From Pseudomonadales bacterium (lineage in GTDB: Bacteria > Pseudomonadota > Gammaproteobacteria > Pseudomonadales > Azotimanducaceae), in contig WLWP01000001.1 of assembly GCA_012103505.1 (NCBI GenBank), positions 1,984,001 through 2,048,000 of the forward strand: a DNA stretch of 64,000 nt, in the 5' to 3' direction. Under the pieces are notes generated by a model. It searched no databases. It had not been told where the DNA came from and saw only the letters and a program-made list of their open reading frames with translations. Of the stretch, positions 42,830 to 52,410 are shown piece after piece. Each line of letters starts with the position of its first letter. Position 1 is the first letter of the stretch. The position numbers and the translations under genes are program-made.

Positions 42830-45067
42830 TCAGACGAGTTTGTAGCCTTCATTACTCAGCGGCATCGAACGTATGCGTTCACCGGTCGCGGCGTAAATTG
42901 CATTAGTCACGGCTGGTGCAAGTGGCGGCAGTGCAGGCTCTCCTAAACCGGTGGGTCCATAATCACTTTGTATAAAGTGCACATCAATTTCAGGTGTCTG
43001 CGCTATCCGCATAACAGGGTAATCGTCAAAGTTTCCTTCTTGGATTTCACCATTGTTCATGGTGATTTGTTGTAATGCCATTGTGCTCAAACCATCCACA
43101 ATCGAGCCTTGGACCTGACTAATGGCGCCACTCATATTGATTATCGGACCGACATCTATTGCGACCGTTACCTTATCCACACGAAAGTTGCGATCGGCAT
43201 CCACCGAAACCTCGGCGATCTCGGCGATATGCGCAGCGTGGCAAAAGTAGAACGATAAGCCCTGTCCCTTTCCACTGGCCATGGTCTTACCCCAATTCGC
43301 CTTCTCCCCAACTAGCCTAATGACATCAAGTGCCCGACCTGTATTGAGCGCGGAGATGTCTCCGTCTTTAATCCAGCGCGGCTCACCCATCAGCTCCATC
43401 AAGAACTCCAAGTGATCTCGCCCAGCAAGCTCGGCAAGTTCATGTATGAAACTCTGCTCAACGAAAGCATTGGTATTGGAACCCGGCGCACGCCAGGCAC
43501 CACAAGAGGTATCCACCTCCATCATCGTCTGGGTAACCCTGGCGTTGTCTAGCGCAACCATCGAGAACTCATTACCACGCAAGCCAGAACCAATCACCGG
43601 CCTACCGCCGCTGGCAAACCCTATGTAGTGCTGATCCCATGCAGCGAGTTTGCCCGCTTCATCTACTGCGCCTTTCATCTGCTGAAAACCACCAACCCGG
43701 AAGAAGTCATTGTGGATGTCATCCGTCCGTGTCCAGGTTAGCTTTACTGGTTGCTCGATATGATGTGATATCGCCATCGCCTCAGCTGCATAGTCATGCA
43801 ACGCTCTACGCCCGAATCCTCCGCCCATGCGAAAGTTGTTCACGGTGACGTTCTCTTTTTTCACCCCCAGCATGTTCTCAGCGATCTCTTTCACCTGTTC
43901 TGGGAATTGACTCCCGTACCAAATCTCCAGAGCATCAGGATGACCGTTCTTACCCTTTTTAAAGTCGGCCGTACAATTCATAGGCTCCATACAGACGTGA
44001 GCGACGTAAGGAAACTGGTAGAAACCTGTCTGGACTTTGTTGTTGCTAGCAGCAAGTTCGGAATCAACATTTTCACCCGCAAGGCGTATCTCACCACCAC
44101 CAGCAGCAGCGATACTGTTTGCCTCATCCACCATCTCGGACCAACTATCAGTCGATGCACTTGACTCATCCCAGCTAACTTTGAGCCTTCGTTTGGCATC
44201 AAAGACAGACCAAGTATCGTCTCCGACAATTGCAACCCCGCCGCGCAGTACGGCAAGTCCGTTCATGAAGCCAAAGGATGCCTTACCGGCACGATCGTCA
44301 GGCGCGAGAACGAAGGCATCCGTTACACCTGGCAGCGCCCTTATTTCGTCTTCATTAAAACTGAGCGCTATCCCACCACGGCGCGGACATCGCGTATAAC
44401 TTGCGTACTTCATCCCCGGCACATCTACATCGATGCCAAACTGAGACAATCCCGTCGCGACGACAAGATTGTCGACACCACCCACGGAGGTACCGATAAT
44501 CGACCAAGAACGAGGATCCTTAAACGACAGAGTTTCTGGGTCCGGCACAGGTTGTTGTGCCGCAACAGATGCTAACTGGCCAAACGAAAGGCTTTGACCA
44601 CCAGTGTGTACGACCTGGCTTTCCCGCGCAGAAAGTTCCTGGCGTTCGACTTCCATTAGAAGCGACGCGGCACCTATCAACATCTCCCTAGCTGATGCGC
44701 CCATGCGTCGCATGGCATCAAAGTTCCTTGGCACAGACATTGAACTGCCAGAGCCTTGCATCCCAAACTTGGTTTGATCAACAGGCGCCTGTAAAACTTC
44801 GACATCTTCCCACCTTGCACCCATTTCCTCGGCGATGATCATCGGGAGAGTGGTCTTTATCCCCTGTCCCATCTCCGGATTCGGCGCATAAATCGTGATT
44901 TTACCTTCGGTTGAAATCTGCACATAAAAATTGAGTTCAGCCGACGAGACGATCGTGTTGGTCTCTTCTGCCAACACTTCAACTGGGAGCGTCAGTTCAA
45001 GCATCAAGCCGCCGCTAGCGATGGCAGAAGCTTTAAGGAGCGAGCGTCTATTTAATTTCGTTCTCAC
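42830..45067 (-). CDS. iorB: Molybdopterin aldehyde/isoquinoline oxidoreductase large subunit
   Basis: A 745-residue large subunit of the xanthine-oxidase family, like isoquinoline 1-oxidoreductase beta subunit (IorB). It starts with GTG 45067 and a twin-arginine signal (NRRSLLKAS, then a hydrophobic stretch to about residue 35), so it should be exported folded with its cofactor. Cofactor-binding segments include [53 protein letters not shown], and [18 protein letters not shown] near the end. The GTG overlaps the stop of the small-subunit gene (GTGA). As sequenced, a one-base insertion upstream reads the small subunit straight into this gene as one 908-residue frame. Confidence 0.88.
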   Translation of the reverse strand: MRTKLNRRSLLKASAIASGGLMLELTLPVEVLAEETNTIVSSAELNFYVQISTEGKITIYAPNPEMGQGIKTTLPMIIAEEMGARWEDVEVLQAPVDQTKFGMQGSGSSMSVPRNFDAMRRMGASAREMLIGAASLLMEVERQELSARESQVVHTGGQSLSFGQLASVAAQQPVPDPETLSFKDPRSWSIIGTSVGGVDNLVVATGLSQFGIDVDVPGMKYASYTRCPRRGGIALSFNEDEIRALPGVTDAFVLAPDDRAGKASFGFMNGLAVLRGGVAIVGDDTWSVFDAKRRLKVSWDESSASTDSWSEMVDEANSIAAAGGGEIRLAGENVDSELAASNNKVQTGFYQFPYVAHVCMEPMNCTADFKKGKNGHPDALEIWYGSQFPEQVKEIAENMLGVKKENVTVNNFRMGGGFGRRALHDYAAEAMAISHHIEQPVKLTWTRTDDIHNDFFRVGGFQQMKGAVDEAGKLAAWDQHYIGFASGGRPVIGSGLRGNEFSMVALDNARVTQTMMEVDTSCGAWRAPGSNTNAFVEQSFIHELAELAGRDHLEFLMELMGEPRWIKDGDISALNTGRALDVIRLVGEKANWGKTMASGKGQGLSFYFCHAAHIAEIAEVSVDADRNFRVDKVTVAIDVGPIINMSGAISQVQGSIVDGLSTMALQQITMNNGEIQEGNFDDYPVMRIAQTPEIDVHFIQSDYGPTGLGEPALPPLAPAVTNAIYAATGERIRSMPLSNEGYKLV

Positions 45068-45556
45068 GCGCCTGCTCCCTCGGCCCCTTCGGCCGCGTCG
45101 TAGAAAGATGCCGCTGTATGTACCGCAGCTCGAATCCTCGTGTATGTACCGCACCGGCAGGTAGTTACCGGCTAATGCGACATCAATATCCTCATCGCTT
45201 GGTTGTTCGTTCGACGCGAGTAACGCCGCGGCACTCATGATCTGTCCCGCCTGGCAGTAGCCACACTGCGGCACATCATGTTCGATCCACGCGGTTTGCA
45301 ATGGATGGAGCGCATTGCCACTGGATAGCCCCTCAATCGTCGTGACTGGTCCTGAAACTGCCGAAACGGGCAGGACACAAGACCGAACGGCGGTACCATC
45401 CACGTGCACGGTGCAAGCGCCACACTGGGCAATACCACAGCCGAACTTTGTGCCCGTCAGTTTGAGCTTGTCACGCAGAACCCATAACAAGGGCATATCT
45501 GGGCTCACATCCACTTCAAGCTCGTCGCCATTTACGACTAATTTGTACTTACTCAT
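45064..45556 (-). CDS. iorA: [2Fe-2S] small subunit of the molybdoenzyme, frameshifted
   Basis: The small iron-sulfur subunit (IorA-like), 163 residues when corrected. Cluster ligands C40, C45, C48 and C60 ([14 protein letters not shown]) and C98, C101 (QCGYCQAGQ) are present. The last pair (CRCGTY) is lost in the sequenced frame, which reads [11 protein letters not shown]. Removing one C at 45160-45161 (plus GG) restores [19 protein letters not shown] and a TGA that overlaps the large-subunit GTG. This is therefore a one-base insertion, real or a sequencing error, and not a natural fusion. The restored subunit would carry electrons from the molybdenum site; the sequenced product could not bind its second cluster. 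Confidence 0.82.
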
Positions 45557-45576
45557 GAACTCGTTCTTTCTCCGAT

Positions 45577-46902
45577 CTAAATGTTTAAGCGATCACGCAA
45601 TTTGTAATAGAGCACAGACGGCTCGAGGAACCAAGGATTGCCTCGATAGAGCGGCCGAGTTTTGAATTTAACGTCGGCAAACGCGGTTCGGGCATCGGTA
45701 TGTCCGGCCATTTCCCGCCCCATCATCGCGCCACAATAACTGGAAAGCGAAATCCCGGAACCACAATAACCCATCGCGTAATGAAGCCCATCCTGTTGAC
45801 CAACGTGCGGCAAAGTATCAAAGGTGTAGCCAACAAAGCCAAGCCAGGAATGGCTGATTTGTGTTGCGCGTAGCTGTGGGAAAATTTTGCACATGGCTTC
45901 ATGCAGCGCTGGTGCACTCACATTGGGGTCGGTTTCGCTGAGCGCAACTCGGCCACCAAAAAGGACTCGACGACGATCCGGAGACAATCGGTAGTAAAAC
46001 ACCAGTTTCCTGGAATCACTCATAACACGATTGTGCGGCGATATTTCCCGCGCAACTGCCTCATCTAACTGCTCAGTCGCGATGATATAGCTGCCAATCG
46101 GAATGATACGTCTGCGCAACCAGGGCGATGCCTCATCTGTATAACCGTTGGTCGCAATGGCAACCTTGCCTGCGCGAACCGGACCGTTCGCTGTATGAAC
46201 GGTATATCCGGTAGGAGAACGCTCAATTCTGAGTACTGGGCAGTGACCTCGAACCACCGCTCCGGCGGTGCGCACCCGTTCCAATAAATCTAAGTGGTAG
46301 CGGCCTGGGTGCAGCGCGCCATGGTCAGGATAAACAACACCACCATGATAGAGATCCGATCCTATTTCTGACCGTTGCTCGGCGCGCGAGACCATATGCC
46401 AATCGGTTGGTAGCTCGGGTGGCAAAGCTTTGAGTGCGCCTGCCATCGAGTCATAGGCGCGCGTGTTGTGAGCACCCGAAAAACGCCCGCTACGTTCCCA
46501 GCCGCAATCAATCCGTTCATCGCGAATGAAGTTATCGAGGTAGTCCATGGCGTTATGCCCTTCTTTGAGAAGAGCGATAGCGCGATCGCGCCCGTACTGG
46601 CGTTCCATTTCAGGAAATGTGCCCTTCACACTCATGGAGACCTGACCGCCATTGCGGCTACTACAGCCAGCACCAAGTGCCAGAGCATCCAACACGAGCG
46701 TGCCCATGCCTGCTCGTGCGGTTTGTAAAGCGGCATGTAGACCGGTGTATCCCGACCCGACCACTACCACGTCGATCTCGTCCGGCAGACTTTTATTATC
46801 CAGACTGACTTCTGCTACAGGCCGTGGGGCATCTTCCCACCAATACGGCTCAGTCTTGAAATTGTTGGCCAGAATTTCTGTTGCCACGGTGCATCCACCC
46901 AT
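45577..46902 (-). CDS. FAD-dependent amine/amino-acid oxidoreductase (DAO/PuuB-like)
   Basis: A 441-residue DAO-family flavoprotein, close in layout to gamma-glutamylputrescine oxidase. The opening region has [13 protein letters not shown] and the FAD motif [62 protein letters not shown], and the C-terminal [24 protein letters not shown] follow. It should oxidise a secondary or primary amine, producing H2O2. It could start at an ATG at 46902 or a GTG 15 bases later that has a better ribosome site. It lies 20 bases upstream of the molybdoenzyme small subunit and may be co-transcribed. Confidence 0.9.
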   Translation of the reverse strand: MGGCTVATEILANNFKTEPYWWEDAPRPVAEVSLDNKSLPDEIDVVVVGSGYTGLHAALQTARAGMGTLVLDALALGAGCSSRNGGQVSMSVKGTFPEMERQYGRDRAIALLKEGHNAMDYLDNFIRDERIDCGWERSGRFSGAHNTRAYDSMAGALKALPPELPTDWHMVSRAEQRSEIGSDLYHGGVVYPDHGALHPGRYHLDLLERVRTAGAVVRGHCPVLRIERSPTGYTVHTANGPVRAGKVAIATNGYTDEASPWLRRRIIPIGSYIIATEQLDEAVAREISPHNRVMSDSRKLVFYYRLSPDRRRVLFGGRVALSETDPNVSAPALHEAMCKIFPQLRATQISHSWLGFVGYTFDTLPHVGQQDGLHYAMGYCGSGISLSSYCGAMMGREMAGHTDARTAFADVKFKTRPLYRGNPWFLEPSVLYYKLRDRLNI

Positions 46903-46979
46903 AATCTGCAGTTACTTGAATACTGAACGAACGCGAGCAATTATCACACCGTAAAACTCCACCCATCATTGGATTCCAT

Positions 46980-47573
46980 ATGAAACTAATCATGAGCAAC
47001 AATTCACCTTACGCACGTCGCGCTCGCATCACGGTTCGTGAAGCCGGACTTGATGAGCAGGTCGAAGAAGTCATGATCAAAAGCTTCGCCGAGCTTCCTT
47101 CGTACGGACCCGGTGGCAAGATTCCAGTACTCATCACTGATACTGGCCAATCTATTTGCGAAGCGTTGATCATTACTCGCTACCTCAATGCAGTTGCAAA
47201 TGCGGGCTTGGTGCCAACAGATTCGGACGACCTAGAAGTGTGCCTCGCACTCGAGTCCACTGCGAGCGTGCTCATGGACTCGCTGTTTGCGAGATCGTTT
47301 GAGAAAAATCAACGAGACGAAGCCTCGCGATCTACTGCGGTGCTCGAACGCGAACAAAATCGAAGCCAACGATGTTACGACACACTCGATCAAGCAAGCC
47401 TTCAGGCGGGGACAAACGTCACGGTTGCCTCAATAGCCATCATCGCTGCATTGGGTTATGCAGACTGGCGTGCCCAGGAAGACCAATGGCGCACAGGCAG
47501 AGCTGGGCTCGCGAACTATTTTGATCAGATGATGACCAGACCGGCTTTTGCGGCGACTAAACCGGTCTACTAA
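46980..47573 (+). CDS. Glutathione S-transferase-like protein
   Basis: A 197-residue GST-fold protein. The thioredoxin-like N-terminal domain starts MKLIMSNNSPYARRARITVREAG, with a serine/asparagine active-site region, and the glutathione-binding turn is YGPGGKIPVLITDTGQSICEALIITRYL. The helical C-terminal domain includes VTVASIAIIAALGYADWR. It is divergent from the DAO gene and ends in a stretch of short tandem repeats. The substrate is unknown. Confidence 0.9.
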   Translation: MKLIMSNNSPYARRARITVREAGLDEQVEEVMIKSFAELPSYGPGGKIPVLITDTGQSICEALIITRYLNAVANAGLVPTDSDDLEVCLALESTASVLMDSLFARSFEKNQRDEASRSTAVLEREQNRSQRCYDTLDQASLQAGTNVTVASIAIIAALGYADWRAQEDQWRTGRAGLANYFDQMMTRPAFAATKPVY

Positions 47574-47592
47574 AATATCGCGCTGGCTGCCA

Positions 47593-47670
47593 AGGTCTAT
47601 ACATTCCGAGGTCTATGCAATCCAAAGTCTAAGCAATCCAAGGTCTACACAATCCAAGGTCTACAACAAG
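47593..47670. repeat. 16-bp tandem repeat, about 4.5 copies
   Basis: Units of the type AGGTCTANNCAATCCA occur at 47593, 47609, 47625 and 47641, with a partial copy at 47657. They fill the gap between the convergent GST and crotonase genes. They are imperfect and without dyad symmetry, so neither terminator nor operator is obvious. Confidence 0.85.
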
Positions 47671-47685
47671 AAGGCTAACGCGCAT

Positions 47686-48576
47686 CTACACTTCCACTAG
47701 GTAGCCACGCTCATCTCGAATTTCAGCACCGACTACGCGCGCCCGACTATCACCAAACGGCGCATCACGGTCTGTCAACGCGGCTTTTAATCCTTCGGTT
47801 GAAATCTGCTTGAAGACATCTTTGGCGGCTTTGCTAGTGTGGGCACGCGCGTCATTTTCAGCGGCCAGGCGTTGCACGGTTTGGGCACCCATGAGTTCCA
47901 TACCGACATTGATGATTCGCTTGTTAGTCGACAGCATTTCCGGATCAATCCAACTCATGCGATCAGCGAGTCCTTCCACTTCAGCCTCTAATAGATCTTC
48001 GGGTACCGACTTCAAGACGAGTCCGATTTTGGCCGCATCTTCACCACTCAACGTATCGCCAGTCAGCAAGAGACGCTTGGTCCACTGTGGTCCGCAGTGG
48101 TAGAGCCACATTTGGTTAGGGGCGGCGCCCATATTGCGTAACGCCGAATAACCAATATTGGCATTGTCAGAACAGATGAGAATGTCGCAGTAAAGAGCAA
48201 GGTCCGTCCCACCGGCGAAACAATGTCCGTGTATTTGCGCGATTGACGGCTTGTGCATCTCAAAGAGTGTCCGCAAACTTCTTTGGAAACGCTCTATCCC
48301 CCACGCATCGTCATCGATCCCGCGACCCCGCCGTCGATCAACGCCATCATCATTTCGTTTGCGAGATGGTGTTAGATCGTACCCGGCGCAAAATGACTCC
48401 CCCGCCCCCTTCAGGATGACACAGTGTACGGACTTGTCATCGTCTGCTTCCCACAAGGCGTCCCGCAGCTCTTCGACAAGTTCGATAGACAACGCGTTTC
48501 GTTTTTCGGGTCGGTTCAATGTGATTCGGGCGCGGCCTTCATCAACTTCATAAATAATATTTTCGTAAGTCGGCAT
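47686..48576 (-). CDS. Enoyl-CoA hydratase/isomerase (crotonase) family protein
   Basis: A 296-residue crotonase-fold enzyme acting on acyl-CoA. It shows ARITLNRPEKRNALSIELVEEL, AGESFCAGYDLTPSRKRND (oxyanion-hole region) and AQIHGHCFAGGTDLALYCDILICSD. A charged insert DDGVDRRRGRGIDDD sits after the first oxyanion-hole motif, as in some hydratase-like subgroups of fatty-acid and steroid catabolism. The TTG further upstream (48591) gives five extra residues, but ATG 48576 has GGAG 6 bases before it. It is 49 bases downstream of the ThuA gene. The exact CoA substrate is unknown. Confidence 0.9.
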   Translation of the reverse strand: MPTYENIIYEVDEGRARITLNRPEKRNALSIELVEELRDALWEADDDKSVHCVILKGAGESFCAGYDLTPSRKRNDDGVDRRRGRGIDDDAWGIERFQRSLRTLFEMHKPSIAQIHGHCFAGGTDLALYCDILICSDNANIGYSALRNMGAAPNQMWLYHCGPQWTKRLLLTGDTLSGEDAAKIGLVLKSVPEDLLEAEVEGLADRMSWIDPEMLSTNKRIINVGMELMGAQTVQRLAAENDARAHTSKAAKDVFKQISTEGLKAALTDRDAPFGDSRARVVGAEIRDERGYLVEV

Positions 48577-48625
48577 CTCTAGCTCCAGCAATAATTAGTC
48601 AGTCCAATTCGGTCAACCCCTAGGC

Positions 48626-49381
48626 CTACATAGCACCTGTCCCCCACCGTATGCCGCGACGCAGCAGTTCATAATAAGTAGGAGAGTTCCAAGAGCCTCT
48701 GACGACTGGCACAACGTCAACCATGGGTTTCATGTCGTGCTTGCCGGTGCAGTGCCCGAGGGATAAGTAAAGCACCTCGCCCTGGCCAACAGAATGCAGG
48801 TACATCTGAGGGTGGGCGTCCCGATCGGTGCCATAGTCCGAACGGACATATCCTTTAGAGGGCTCGCTGTAGGAAGCCTCCAACAAGACTCGCTGCTCAC
48901 CGAGGGCCTCACAATAATATGGCTCTTCGTCTTCCACCTCAAAATCCTCAATACGCTCCGTGAGGGGATGGGCGTAGTCAGTAACCTTGATAGCAATTCT
49001 CTGGTTGGCTGGGTGAGCTATAAAGCGGCTACCCAACAGTTGCATAAAGTTAGGCGCCACGTCGGGCGTGTCGACTTTCCCGCTTTCGACAAATTCGAGT
49101 AAGGCGTTAGTTGCATGTAACGCAAACCAACGTCCACCATCATTCAGGAACTCGCCCAAACCCCGCTGTTCACCCTCCGTCGGTCTGAGGTCGCAGGTGT
49201 AAGTAATTAGTAGAGCCGAAGACTTGATCCCCGCTATATCAGCAAAACTATCAGCAACTCGTGTGTTGATATCCTCGTTCTCGGCTAAGAGTTTTAACAA
49301 CTCCAGTCGAGCGAAGTTAGTGTCGTGATACTTCGCGTTGCACACCAAGTACACGTCAATTTTCTCATTGTTATCCATCAT
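48626..49381 (-). CDS. ThuA-like domain protein
   Basis: A 251-residue protein with a ThuA-type (trehalose-utilisation, glutamine-amidotransferase-like) fold. It shows ALLITYTCDLRPTEGEQRGLGEFLNDGGRWFALHATNALLE, then HPANQRIAIKVTDYAHPLTERIEDFEVEDEEPYYCE and YLSLGHCTGKHDMKPM. ThuA proteins are linked to sugar oxidation, but this subgroup lies among acyl-CoA genes. GAGGAGGC lies just upstream of the paired ATG ATG. It is 34 bases downstream of an APH-like kinase on the same strand. Confidence 0.85.
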   Translation of the reverse strand: MMDNNEKIDVYLVCNAKYHDTNFARLELLKLLAENEDINTRVADSFADIAGIKSSALLITYTCDLRPTEGEQRGLGEFLNDGGRWFALHATNALLEFVESGKVDTPDVAPNFMQLLGSRFIAHPANQRIAIKVTDYAHPLTERIEDFEVEDEEPYYCEALGEQRVLLEASYSEPSKGYVRSDYGTDRDAHPQMYLHSVGQGEVLYLSLGHCTGKHDMKPMVDVVPVVRGSWNSPTYYELLRRGIRWGTGAM

Positions 49382-49415
49382 GCCTCCTCAATATTTCCTG
49401 AAAGAACTTTTTCAC

Positions 49416-50372
49416 CTACAAATCGATGCCTGCCATCAGGTCATCTGCAGCTTCTCTAATGCTCGCGAGTGCTACCAGTCGCATATGCGCTTCCCGTTCA
49501 GCCGGGAGACCCCAGTCACCCATATAACGCTGCGCCGCAGCAGCCACATAGACCTGCCACAACGCAAGCCGCTCGTAGTCAAGCGTTCGATGCTTGGCGT
49601 AGGTCTCGGTAAAACGCTGCATGCCGGGCACTCCAAATTTGTATCGCAATTCCACCCGACACGCTGCTACATCCGACAATGGGTCACCTACGGCAGCATC
49701 CTCCCAGTCCAGGACGGCTGCAACTGCGCCATCCTGCCAAAGCAGATTTTCTGGCCAATAATCACCATGCAAGAGCTGTGGCTCATCGGTGTAAGGTTGT
49801 TTGTTGCGCGATTGCAAATAGCCATGCAATTCCGTCCACTCATCTCCTTCTGGTAGAAATTCAAATACCTCCGGTAACGGGTCGAGCCTAAGAGGTAATC
49901 CCGGCAAATTTTTGGTTGGTGCACTATGAATTCGCACGAGCATCGCAGCCATCGAATCGATGTATTCAAACATTTGCGGCTCAGGAATCTCTGTGGAACC
50001 TTCAATAAATGACATAACAAGAAACGGCTCAGGAATTATCGCACCGCTTACATCCACCAGAAGAGGGGTCGGAACTGGCAAGTCGTTTTCATGCAACGCC
50101 TGTAGTAGTTGATACTCTACTTTTGCAGGATGCCCTGAGTGGGACTCCCCATGTATGCGCAAAACTACCGCGCACGGTTCACCGTCAGCAAATTGCAGGT
50201 CAAGCTGAAACACATCCGCTGACACGCCTCCGGTCAGCCGTTTAGTCGACACAAGCACAGCTTCGGGATAGAGGCGAGCAACAATCTCAGCATAAGCTGC
50301 ATCGACCCTCAAAGCGGACCCACCATCGCAGTAGAGCACGGTATCTGCCCGCAGGAAGTAATTCCTGCGCAC
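49416..50372 (-). CDS. APH-like phosphotransferase
   Basis: A protein of about 300 residues from the aminoglycoside-phosphotransferase family. ATP-site strands are LTGGVSADVFQLDLQF and CAVVLRIHGESH. The catalytic loop is LLHGDYWPENLLW, and the metal site is VLDWEDAAVGDPLSDVAACRVEL. The N-terminus is uncertain: a GTG at 50372 opens the frame, and a downstream TTG before RVDAAYAEIVARLYPEA would be family-typical. It is probably a small-alcohol or choline-like kinase and not a resistance gene. It is the upstream gene of the kinase-ThuA-crotonase run. Confidence 0.87.
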   Translation of the reverse strand: MRRNYFLRADTVLYCDGGSALRVDAAYAEIVARLYPEAVLVSTKRLTGGVSADVFQLDLQFADGEPCAVVLRIHGESHSGHPAKVEYQLLQALHENDLPVPTPLLVDVSGAIIPEPFLVMSFIEGSTEIPEPQMFEYIDSMAAMLVRIHSAPTKNLPGLPLRLDPLPEVFEFLPEGDEWTELHGYLQSRNKQPYTDEPQLLHGDYWPENLLWQDGAVAAVLDWEDAAVGDPLSDVAACRVELRYKFGVPGMQRFTETYAKHRTLDYERLALWQVYVAAAAQRYMGDWGLPAEREAHMRLVALASIREAADDLMAGIDL

Positions 50373-50570
50373 CGCATTCCCAAAATCATCATTCCCTAAC
50401 AGCTTCCGTAAATTGCAATGCAGATACTAGCAGTAGCGCAATTGGGACCGTTAGTATCGCCGCTGGTCGGACTAAGGGATCAGTTTCTATGCTCTATAAG
50501 GACTATCCCTGATAACGAACGCTGCAAAATCATCCTAACGTGAAGGACACAACGGACTGATCGTTTTGCA

Positions 50571-51227
50571 ATGCATCAAAACCTCAAACACAGAGTTCTT
50601 CTTGTACCCTGCGCCATTTTTTGGCTCATTACTGCTTTTAAACCGCATGACCTGGAAGCCTGGGCGTTAGAACAACTTGCGAGCATTATCTGCATTGTTC
50701 TACTAGTTCGATCCACAAAACTAACCGCGTATAGCGTGTCCGCGTTGGTCGGCGCGACGGTACTATTCATTTGCCACACCATCGGGACTCACTACACCTA
50801 TTCGCTGACCCCTTACAATCAATTTTTTGCGCAGGTCTCGGGAATTTCCATCAACGGAGTATTTGGATGGGAACGCAATCACTACGACCGTTTCGTACAC
50901 TTCCTGTACGGGCTCGTAACGGCTCGTTTGCTCTATGAATTCTTCATCAGTCGACTTACCAAGAGCTCCGTATGGGCATGGTCACTGTCACTAAATTTCG
51001 TCTTATCAACCTCTGCGATCTATGAACTCATGGAATGGGCTGCAGCCGTGATCCCAGCGCCAGAAACTGGTGCACTCTATTTAGGTGCACAAGGGGACAT
51101 TTGGGATGCCCAGGTCGACATCGCTCTGGCTTCGCTAGGTTCTCTCCTAGCACCAGCGATCTACTATCTGGAGCTATTGAAGGACAGACGAAGGAAAGTT
51201 CGATTCACCGTAGATGCAGAGATGTGA
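50571..51227 (+). CDS. DUF2238 (YjdF-like) integral membrane protein
   Basis: A 218-residue membrane protein with about six hydrophobic helices. The DUF2238 signature is GWERNHYDRFVHFLYG (about 99-114), followed by ELMEWAAAVI and LYLGAQGDIWDAQVDIALASLG. E. coli YjdF is the reference, and its function is not firmly known. It is separated from the kinase gene by a 198-bp gap with no gene. It converges on the cytochrome c gene with 2 bases between stops. Confidence 0.9.
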   Translation: MHQNLKHRVLLVPCAIFWLITAFKPHDLEAWALEQLASIICIVLLVRSTKLTAYSVSALVGATVLFICHTIGTHYTYSLTPYNQFFAQVSGISINGVFGWERNHYDRFVHFLYGLVTARLLYEFFISRLTKSSVWAWSLSLNFVLSTSAIYELMEWAAAVIPAPETGALYLGAQGDIWDAQVDIALASLGSLLAPAIYYLELLKDRRRKVRFTVDAEM

Positions 51228-51229
51228 CG

Positions 51230-51769
51230 CTATGGATGCGATTCCGGATGGTACGTGTACACGCCAATCCGTACGAACCTGTACATACTCCTCTCCCCGC
51301 GATTCACTGGCTCAGGTACTTGATGTGTGACAGCAGGTAAACTCTTCAAGTAATCAGCGATAGCTAGACCATCCTGTTCTTCAAGTTGGCTGTAGCTGAG
51401 CCACGGCATCACCGCTAGAACCCCTTCCTTATGGACGCCACGACCCTGCTTTATCGCTGCAGCGATTTGCTTTCTTGTCCAAGCGCCAATCCCAGTGTCT
51501 ACGTCAGGAGTGAGGTTGCGAGGAAAAACGACAGCCGGAGTTTGTGCATCAACAGCCTGGCCGTAGGCCATACCAACATTGGAACCCGCAAACTCCGAAT
51601 GGAGATCCTCACCCACTAGTGCACCTTGAGTATGGCATCCACCACAACCCAACAATTTAGTTAGGTACCGGCCTCTTTCTATGGAATGCTCAGAACTTTC
51701 ACTGGCTCTACCATCAGCGATCGATGTACAGGCGCCAAGAATTAGCAGCGACGAAAGCAACATCTTCAA
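51230..51769 (-). CDS. Cytochrome c lipoprotein
   Basis: A 179-residue class I-type mono-haem cytochrome c. A lipobox (LGAC, C14) follows a short hydrophobic signal, and the haem motif is GCGGCHTQG (C42, C45, H46). A candidate axial methionine is in VLAVMPWLSY. It is probably anchored in the inner membrane facing the periplasm. It directly follows the universal stress protein gene; the sequence gives no specific partner. It could accept electrons from the window's quinoproteins or molybdoenzyme, but that is conjecture. Confidence 0.88.
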   Translation of the reverse strand: MKMLLSSLLILGACTSIADGRASESSEHSIERGRYLTKLLGCGGCHTQGALVGEDLHSEFAGSNVGMAYGQAVDAQTPAVVFPRNLTPDVDTGIGAWTRKQIAAAIKQGRGVHKEGVLAVMPWLSYSQLEEQDGLAIADYLKSLPAVTHQVPEPVNRGERSMYRFVRIGVYTYHPESHP

Positions 51770-52213
51770 TTAGGTCACCCTTACAGTCAGCACGTCACAA
51801 GGTGCACCATGCAGAACGCCTGTCGCCGTCGATCCCAACAATAGACCTAAGCCATGCCGACAATGAGACCCCATCACAATCAGATCAACACCCTGACTTT
51901 GCGCGTAATCTTTGATCGTACTTGCCGGTCGACCAACCTGCACATCACACTTGCTGGGATCTAAGCCCATTTCTTTCGCTTTCGCGTTAAGAGAGCTTCT
52001 CGCCGATGCTTGTAGCTCCTCCTCAAAAGCAGGGATTGCGGTATAAGCGCCGACGGATTCGTACCCACTGTAGGCGTAATTGATGGGTTTAACGACGGTC
52101 AGGCACTGAAGTTCAGCCCCGTTATCGTCCGCTACTTTGTGGGCTGTAGAAAGCACTTCATCTGCTTCGGGTGTCATGTCGACAGCCACCAACACTCTAT
52201 TGTATCCAGCCAT
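51770..52213 (-). CDS. Universal stress protein (UspA family)
   Basis: A 147-residue USP. It starts YNRVLVAVDMTPEADEVLSTAHKVADDNG, and the C-terminal nucleotide-binding segment reads LIVMGSHCRHGLGLLLGSTATGVLHGAPCDVLTVRV, with a G2xG9xGS-like pattern. The frame opens at 52294, but ATG 52213 after GGGAAAGAGACC is the natural start. The stop is adjacent to the cytochrome start, so the pair is probably one transcript. Confidence 0.93.
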   Translation of the reverse strand: MAGYNRVLVAVDMTPEADEVLSTAHKVADDNGAELQCLTVVKPINYAYSGYESVGAYTAIPAFEEELQASARSSLNAKAKEMGLDPSKCDVQVGRPASTIKDYAQSQGVDLIVMGSHCRHGLGLLLGSTATGVLHGAPCDVLTVRVT

Positions 52214-52309
52214 GGTCTCTTTCCCGTGGTTTCGGTGGAGGAACTGTATGTAGAACTGCCAACTAGGCGAATACGTATTTCCCGCGATGTTCACAGGTAG
52301 CTAAACACA

Positions 52310-52347
52310 CGACTACCAGGTCATAAACAGCGGCGACTACGTCATAA
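52310..52347. repeat. Imperfect direct repeat upstream of the permease
   Basis: CGACTACCAGGTCATAA (52310-52326) is followed by CGACTACGTCATAA (52334-52347). It lies in the 197-bp divergent gap between the stress-protein and permease genes. The second copy contributes the in-frame stop just before the permease frame. It could be an operator or a chance duplication. Confidence 0.4.
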
Positions 52348-52410
52348 GGGAGCGCTACCGTTATCAACACTGAGGGGAATCCTAGCCTCAACCGAACACT
52401 CAATTTACCC

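Noticed and set aside
42830..45556. Natural 908-residue fusion of molybdoenzyme subunits
   Set aside because: The junction loses the CRC iron-sulfur ligands and hides a Tat signal inside; one base removal restores two standard overlapping genes.
50475..50510. AGGGAT/ATCCCT inverted repeat before the DUF2238 gene
   Set aside because: Arms are only 6 bases and 24 bases apart; likely chance.
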